This document shows, piece by piece, positions 8,991 to 11,728 of a DNA stretch of 11,728 nt. Below the pieces are notes generated by a model that did not search any database, had not been told where the DNA came from, and saw only the letters and a program-made list of their open reading frames with translations. Made by a program: the position numbers and the translations under genes. Position 1 is the first letter of the stretch. Each line of letters begins with the position of its first letter. The stretch comes from Candidatus Symbiothrix sp. (GTDB taxonomy: Bacteria > Bacteroidota > Bacteroidia > Bacteroidales > Azobacteroidaceae), in assembly GCA_031270925.1 (NCBI GenBank), contig JAISWY010000219.1:1-11728 (forward strand). Direction: 5' to 3'.

Positions 8991-9077
8991 CAGTACGACA
9001 AGCTACGACGGCTCAGTTGCAAACCCCTGTGTTAAGTAGAAACGACAGACCGCAGGTCTGAATAAGAATAACCCCAA
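8991..9077 (+). repeat. Intergenic palindromic repeat, copy A
   Basis: The core (9018-9063) matches 11461-11506 at 40 of 46 bases by my hand alignment, in the same orientation. Similarity tails off on both sides, roughly over 8991-9077. Its centre is a perfect hairpin, CAGACC (9046-9051), loop GCA, GGTCTG (9055-9060). This is typical of REP-like elements scattered between genes in Bacteroidales. No transposase is nearby. Confidence 0.8.
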
Positions 9078-9096
9078 TGAAGCGAAGCGATTGGGG
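9072..9096. repeat. Hairpin CCCCAAT / ATTGGGG with GAAGCGAAGCG loop
   Basis: A 7-bp perfect stem encloses an 11-base loop. The loop word GAAGCGAAGCG resembles the GAGCGAAGCGAAG of the element at 11375-11412, so both may be parts of the same repeat family. It is not followed by a T run, so a terminator role is doubtful. Confidence 0.65.
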
Positions 9097-9120
9097 GATA
9101 GAGAAATAAGCATTCTCCCC

Positions 9121-9140
9121 TCAAGCCCGAAGTGGGTTGA
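9121..9140. repeat. Hairpin TCAA(G)CCC / GGGTTGA
   Basis: A 7-bp stem with one bulged G and a five-base GAAGT loop. It is another short palindromic module in the same gap, of a kind common between Bacteroidales genes. Confidence 0.55.
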
Positions 9141-9170
9141 ATATATCTATTGACAAGTTGAAGGATATTC

Positions 9171-9210
9171 CGGCGCAATTTCTGAGAAAAGAAACTGCGC
9201 CGATTGTGTT
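9171..9210 (+). terminator. Strong GC-based hairpin with T-rich tail, likely terminator
   Basis: Arms 9171-9183 and 9190-9202 pair over 13 positions with a single A/C mismatch around a six-base GAGAAA loop. The outer half is GC-rich (CGGCGCA / TGCGCCG). ATTGTGTTT follows on the + strand, T-rich but not an unbroken run. It would end transcripts coming from the ATPase gene or the repeats just before the lipoprotein promoter. Its right arm ends exactly where the -33 element begins, so a regulatory role is also possible. Confidence 0.55.
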
Positions 9211-9233
9211 TACGAAAATTTTATGTATTTTTG
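9203..9233 (+). promoter_or_regulatory. Bacteroidota promoter for the lipoprotein-pyk transcript
   Basis: A -7 box TATTTTTG (9226-9233) has ATTG at 9203-9206 with a 19-base spacer, a good consensus match. The ATG at 9265 lies 31 bases past the box. No other promoter box was found before pyk, so this one may also drive pyruvate kinase. Confidence 0.7.
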
Positions 9234-9264
9234 CACCCAATAAACAATTTAAATATTTGATTAG

Positions 9265-9858
9265 ATGAAAAAGATTTTTATTTTTTTAATGGCAATGCCG
9301 TTCATCATGGCATTAAACAGTTGTGATTCCGATAATACGGATGGAGAAGAACCGGACAAAGAACCGGACATTACTTGGGGCGAAATACAAGGGGATTTGA
9401 ATGACATTTGGTATATTGCCGGAGACCCTCAATGTGTTGCAACAAGTGATAATTAATTGGCGAAAATCTTGCTTCCGACATTGATTGATATGCTTAATAC
9501 TATTTCCGAAGCGCAAGCCTATAGCTTCAACGCAGACAAAAGTTATTCTCAATATTGGATTTCCGATCAGCCCGATGATCCGTTATATGAAGAAAAGGGA
9601 ACTTATGAACTCAACGATCGTGATTTGACAATTACTTATACGGACGGACAAACCGATGAAATAAAAACCGCCACGTATAAAATTGTATCTCTTTCCGATA
9701 CGCAATTGGTGCTTTACAAAGAGATACTGGGAATATGGGGTTCGTTGGCTGTCGCAATTGTTGAGCCTTTCGATAAACTTGGAATTACTCCAAAAAGTGT
9801 TTACAAAATTATTACCTACACCAATGTTTTAGAAGAAGAAGGTACCGAAAAAGAATAA
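9265..9858 (+). pseudogene. Lipocalin-like lipoprotein gene interrupted by an in-frame TAA
   Basis: The gene begins with a lipoprotein signal, MKKIFIFLMAMPFIMALNSC, with Cys20 as the lipidation site. An acidic stretch (DSDNTDGEEPDKEPD) follows, which in Bacteroidota favours export to the cell surface. After 63 codons a TAA stops it (9454-9456). The same frame then stays open for 133 more codons to the TAA at 9856-9858. The two halves make one small beta-barrel-like domain: the first strand (LNDIWYIAGD) is before the stop, and YSFNADKSYSQYW, GTYELNDRDLTITYTDG and YKIVSLSDTQLVLYKE come after, the pattern of lipocalin-like lipoproteins of Bacteroidales. Because the stop splits the domain, a nonsense mutation (or a sequencing error) is the simplest reading. 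Restart at the in-frame ATG at 9490 would give a piece without a signal peptide. Function is unknown. It lies 27 bases upstream of pyk. Confidence 0.78.
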
Positions 9859-9885
9859 ATTACGATACCTTAACCCTTACAAAAA

Positions 9886-11334
9886 ATGCTCAAACAAACA
9901 AAAATAGTAGCAACCATCTCGGATAAACGGTGTGATGTGCCGTTTATCCGAGATTTATTTGATGCCGGAATGAACGTCGTCCGGATGAACTCGGCGCATC
10001 TGGATAAAGACGGTTTCAACAAAATCATTCAAACCGTGCGTGCGGTTTCCAACCGGATCGGCATTTTGATGGATACCAAAGGGCCGGAAGTTCGCACCAC
10101 CATCGCCGATAATCCAATTGCCATTCATGCAGGCGAAAAAATCCGTATTCAAGGTTTGCCCGACCAAAAAACTGTTCCGGGTACAATTTATGTCAATTAT
10201 CCTGATTTCGCTTCCGATTTGAAACTCGGCGATATGGTTTTGATTGACGACGGCGAAATCGAATTGAAAGTTGTTGAAAAACAAGAGCAATATCTTGTTG
10301 TGGAAGCGCTTAACGATAGCGAACTCGGTAGCCGCAAAAGCGTGAATATTCCCGGCGTTCGCATCAATCTGCCGTCGTTGACCGAGAAAGACCGCAAAAA
10401 CATCCTTTACGCTATCGAAAACAAGATCGATTTTATCGCACACTCATTTGTTCGCAGTAAACAAGACGTTTTAGATATTCAGCGGATTTTGGATGAACAT
10501 CGCAGTCCGATAAAAATCATTGCCAAAATCGAAAATCAGGAAGGAGTCGATAATATCGACGAAATTCTGGAAGTCGCTTACGGCGTGATGGTTGCCCGCG
10601 GCGATTTGGGCGTGGAAGTGCCGCAGGAAAAAATTCCCGGTTTGCAGCGCATCCTGATTCGCAAATGTGTAGCGGTCAAAAAACCGGTCATTGTGGCCAC
10701 GCAGATGCTTCATTCGATGATTACCAATCCACGACCGACACGCGCCGAAGTAACCGACATCGCCAACGCCATTTATTACCGCACCGACGCCTTGATGCTG
10801 AGTGGCGAAACGGCTTACGGCAAATTTCCCGTTGAAGCCGTGCGAACGATGGCCACCATTGCTCGCGAAGCCGAAAAAACCAAATTGCAGGAAAACGACA
10901 TCCGCGTACCAATGCCTAACGACGAATTGGACGTTACGGCTTTTCTTTCCAAACAAGCCGTGAAATCAAGTCAAAAATTACATGTAAGAGCAATCGTTAC
11001 AGATAGTTATACGGGAAAAACTGTGCGCACTTTGGCCGCTTTCCGCGGTAAAGTTCCGGTTTTTGCGATTTGCTATCACGAACGCACCACACGTGAATTA
11101 GCTCTTTCTTACGGCGTTTGGGCGGAATATCAAGCCGAAAACAACGACCCGAAACAGTATTTTTTGGACGCTTTGAACAAATTACTGTCCAAAAAAATGA
11201 TTCAACCCGAAGATTTAGTCGCTTATTTGAGTGGCAGTTTCGGTGAAGGCGGCGGCACCTCGTTTTTGGAAATCAATCGTGTAGAAAAGATATTGGATGG
11301 AGCGGGAAAATTTCAGCCGCCGTTTTTCAGATAA
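9886..11334 (+). CDS. pyk: Pyruvate kinase
   Basis: Pyruvate kinase turns phosphoenolpyruvate and ADP into pyruvate and ATP, the last step of glycolysis, in the cytoplasm. The 482 residues match the usual bacterial length with all three parts. The TIM barrel begins with TKIVATISD and the GMNVVRMNSAH phosphate/ADP-binding strand. MDTKGPEVRT (Lys65, Glu68) follows, and Glu68 lines up with the residue that marks K+-dependent enzymes (Glu117 in rabbit muscle). A B domain covers about 70-165. Then come the catalytic Lys214 in IIAKIENQEG, the Mg2+-binding Asp240 in MVARGDLGVEVP, the signature ATQMLHSMITNPRPTRAEV and MLSGETAYG. The C-terminal regulatory domain starts near residue 345. AIYYRTDALMLSGE in place of the common DGTDAVMLSGE is, from memory, usual for Bacteroidota. 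The start ATG follows ACAAAAA, without a Shine-Dalgarno. No promoter box is visible in the 27-base gap upstream, so the gene is probably co-transcribed with the broken lipoprotein gene. A perfect 15-bp inverted repeat lies in codons 11-23. Confidence 0.97.
   Translation: MLKQTKIVATISDKRCDVPFIRDLFDAGMNVVRMNSAHLDKDGFNKIIQTVRAVSNRIGILMDTKGPEVRTTIADNPIAIHAGEKIRIQGLPDQKTVPGTIYVNYPDFASDLKLGDMVLIDDGEIELKVVEKQEQYLVVEALNDSELGSRKSVNIPGVRINLPSLTEKDRKNILYAIENKIDFIAHSFVRSKQDVLDIQRILDEHRSPIKIIAKIENQEGVDNIDEILEVAYGVMVARGDLGVEVPQEKIPGLQRILIRKCVAVKKPVIVATQMLHSMITNPRPTRAEVTDIANAIYYRTDALMLSGETAYGKFPVEAVRTMATIAREAEKTKLQENDIRVPMPNDELDVTAFLSKQAVKSSQKLHVRAIVTDSYTGKTVRTLAAFRGKVPVFAICYHERTTRELALSYGVWAEYQAENNDPKQYFLDALNKLLSKKMIQPEDLVAYLSGSFGEGGGTSFLEINRVEKILDGAGKFQPPFFR
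9916..9954. other. Perfect 15-bp inverted repeat inside the start of pyk
   Basis: The left arm ATCTCGGATAAACGG (9916-9930) and right arm (9940-9954) are exact reverse complements around a nine-base loop, TGTGATGTG. Each arm is exactly five codons: Ile-Ser-Asp-Lys-Arg (11-15) and Pro-Phe-Ile-Arg-Asp (19-23), with Cys-Asp-Val between. In mRNA this would be a stable hairpin about 30 bases after the start codon. A T-rich stretch (TTATTT) follows directly. Whether it acts on translation, transcription or as a protein-binding site cannot be told from sequence. Confidence 0.9.
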
Positions 11335-11374
11335 GACGTCTCCACGCGGTTGCTATGCTTCCTTTGACCGTCCC

Positions 11375-11412
11375 GTCATGTCGAGCGGAGCGAAGCGAAG
11401 TCGAGACATCTG
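11375..11412. repeat. Bacteroidota intergenic dyad element (GTCATGTCGAGC ... GTCGAGACATCTG)
   Basis: ATGTC (11378-11382) and GACAT (11405-11409) flank an interior of TCGA-containing arms and a GAGCGAAGCGAAG centre. I recognise this wording from short repeats found many times between genes in Bacteroidota genomes; that is from memory and not checked here. Confidence 0.65.
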
Positions 11413-11430
11413 ATTTACACCATTATGATC

Positions 11431-11520
11431 CCTGTACTTACAACAATAGCACGAGTCACCTGCAAAACCCTGTGTTTAGCAGAGGCTACAGACCGCAGGT
11501 CTGAATGTTAATAACCTTAA
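11431..11520 (+). repeat. Intergenic palindromic repeat, copy B
   Basis: This is the partner of the repeat at 8991-9077. The 46-base core (11461-11506) is identical at 40 positions and includes an unchanged CAGACC-GCA-GGTCTG hairpin (11489-11503). Upstream, weaker similarity begins near 11431 (CTGTAC, ACAA, ACGA), and downstream it continues through AATAACC. The hairpin is conserved while the flanks drift. Confidence 0.8.
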
Positions 11521-11554
11521 GTTTGCAGAAAAAAAAATCTGAGGTTAAATTTAT

Positions 11555-11562
11555 TACTTTTG
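11555..11562 (+). promoter_or_regulatory. -7 box upstream of the right-edge hairpin
   Basis: TACTTTTG matches TAnnTTTG. No TTG stands at the -33 distance; instead there is a run of nine A (11529-11537), which might act as an upstream element. Transcription would start near 11568. The first ATG after it (11567) gives only Met-Lys-Asp-stop, so no protein follows immediately. Confidence 0.5.
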
Positions 11563-11567
11563 TTGTA

Positions 11568-11728
11568 TGAAAGATTAGATTTAACCGACTGACAGAGGTA
11601 AACCAGATTAATAACAAGACATCAAAGTCTATTGGGGGATTTAGACCTCTGTCAGTCAAGCTGAAGGATACTGAATAGAATGTTAGGTTTTTAAGCCTAT
11701 TTAAGGTTTTAGTAGCGATCAGCTTTCA
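11568..11728 (+). ncRNA. Candidate structured small RNA or long leader, cut by window end
   Basis: Downstream of the -7 box at 11555-11562 there is no open reading frame of note but several paired segments. They are a 13-bp perfect stem (11587-11599 with 11645-11657), a small inner hairpin AGAC/GTCT, a TAGG/CCTA hairpin near 11690-11700, and AAGCTGA (11659-11665) with TCAGCTT (11719-11725). The predicted 5' end TGAAAG (11568-11573) can also pair with CTTTCA at the last six bases of the window. A promoter followed by a closing stem and a long internal hairpin is the layout of a small stable RNA such as 6S RNA or Bacteroidales-1, but I cannot assign a family. A long 5' leader of a gene outside the window is the main alternative. 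Confidence 0.33.
11587..11657. repeat. Perfect 13-bp inverted repeat with 45-base interior
   Basis: GACTGACAGAGGT (11587-11599) and ACCTCTGTCAGTC (11645-11657) are exact reverse complements. The interior can extend the stem imperfectly (AAA with TTT, CC with GG) and holds an AGAC-ATCAAA-GTCT hairpin. No transposase gene lies inside or beside it. Confidence 0.9.

Larger units (their letters stand above)
8896..9264. other. Gene-free stretch of short palindromic modules between ATPase and lipoprotein genes
   Basis: No gene was recognised in these 369 bases. The frame of the preceding ATPase gene stays open for 47 codons after its TAG (8896-9036), ending in TAG at 9037-9039. That peptide (containing FDGGDISDIDGW) matches nothing I know, and its last part runs into a repeat. 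The rest is a chain of small hairpins: repeat copy A, a CCCCAAT/ATTGGGG hairpin, a TCAA(G)CCC/GGGTTGA hairpin, and a terminator-like hairpin directly before the lipoprotein promoter. Confidence 0.6.
11335..11728. other. Gene-free, repeat-rich stretch downstream of pyk
   Basis: No coding gene was recognised in these 394 bases. They contain a dyad element with GAAGCGAAG (11375-11412), repeat copy B (11431-11520), an A-tract (11529-11537), a -7 promoter box (11555-11562) and a long hairpin (11587-11657). I saw no clear terminator for pyk between 11335 and 11374. Confidence 0.6.

Noticed and set aside
8896..9036. The 47 open codons after the ATPase stop as a read-through extension or the missing domain
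   Set aside because: The peptide resembles no nuclease domain I know and its end lies in a repeat shared with 11431-11520, so coding is unlikely.
9018..9063. Repeat copies A and B as part of a CRISPR array
   Set aside because: Only two copies, 2.4 kb apart, with genes between them and no regular spacers or cas genes.
9072..9100. CCCCAAT/ATTGGGG hairpin as a rho-independent terminator
   Set aside because: It is followed by GATAGAG rather than a T run, and its loop matches a repeat-family word.
9457..9858. Second half of the lipoprotein as an independent 133-residue gene starting at TTG
   Set aside because: The TTG directly follows the TAA, has no promoter or leader of its own, and the product would lack the signal peptide and first strand of the domain.
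10471..10956. Long antisense open frames opposite pyk, the aminotransferase and the macroglobulin
   Set aside because: They lie wholly inside well-supported genes on the other strand, have no promoter box or recognisable domain, and their composition is what the sense codons force.
11587..11657. The 13-bp inverted repeat as the ends of an insertion sequence or MITE
   Set aside because: The span is only 71 bases, there is no transposase, no target-site duplication was seen beside the arms, and the -7 box upstream fits a transcribed structure better. It is not fully excluded, as the window ends here.

Overview
This window looks like chromosomal DNA of a Bacteroidota bacterium, most likely order Bacteroidales. 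Genes start behind copies of the phylum's -7 promoter box (TAnnTTTG, at 641, 1942, 7634, 9226 and 11555). Start codons follow A-rich leaders without a Shine-Dalgarno sequence. The encoded families (S9A prolyl oligopeptidase, very large alpha-2-macroglobulin with a Q-starting mature end, PF09820-type AAA-ATPase, SusD/lipocalin-style lipoprotein, Bacteroidetes-type pyruvate kinase) fit that phylum. All recognised genes are on the + strand, and no mobile-element transposase, CRISPR array, tRNA or rRNA was seen.

Layout. 1-557: C-terminal third of a prolyl endopeptidase, with its catalytic triad intact. 677-1867: class I PLP aminotransferase of the aspartate aminotransferase type. 1972-7605: an 1877-residue exported alpha-2-macroglobulin whose thioester motif has been replaced. 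7672-8895: an AAA-ATPase-like protein that appears to lack the nuclease half usual for its family. 8896-9264: a gene-free stretch made of short palindromic modules, ending in a terminator-like hairpin and a promoter. 9265-9858: a lipocalin-like lipoprotein gene broken by an in-frame TAA. 9886-11334: pyruvate kinase, with no visible promoter of its own and a perfect 15-bp inverted repeat inside its first 25 codons. 11335-11728: a second repeat-rich stretch, ending in a promoter followed by a long hairpin that could be a small structured RNA cut by the window edge.

The genes do not form one pathway. The first three each seem to be independent housekeeping or envelope genes with their own promoters. 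The lipoprotein gene and pyk probably share one transcript, because only 27 bases separate them and the only promoter visible lies before the lipoprotein. A repeat family built around CAGACC-GCA-GGTCTG occurs once on each side of this lipoprotein-pyk block, in the same orientation.

No obvious new defence or biosynthetic system is present. The signals most worth checking are the hairpin inside pyk, the candidate RNA at the right edge, the missing thioester in the macroglobulin, the nonsense-split lipoprotein and the shortened ATPase.
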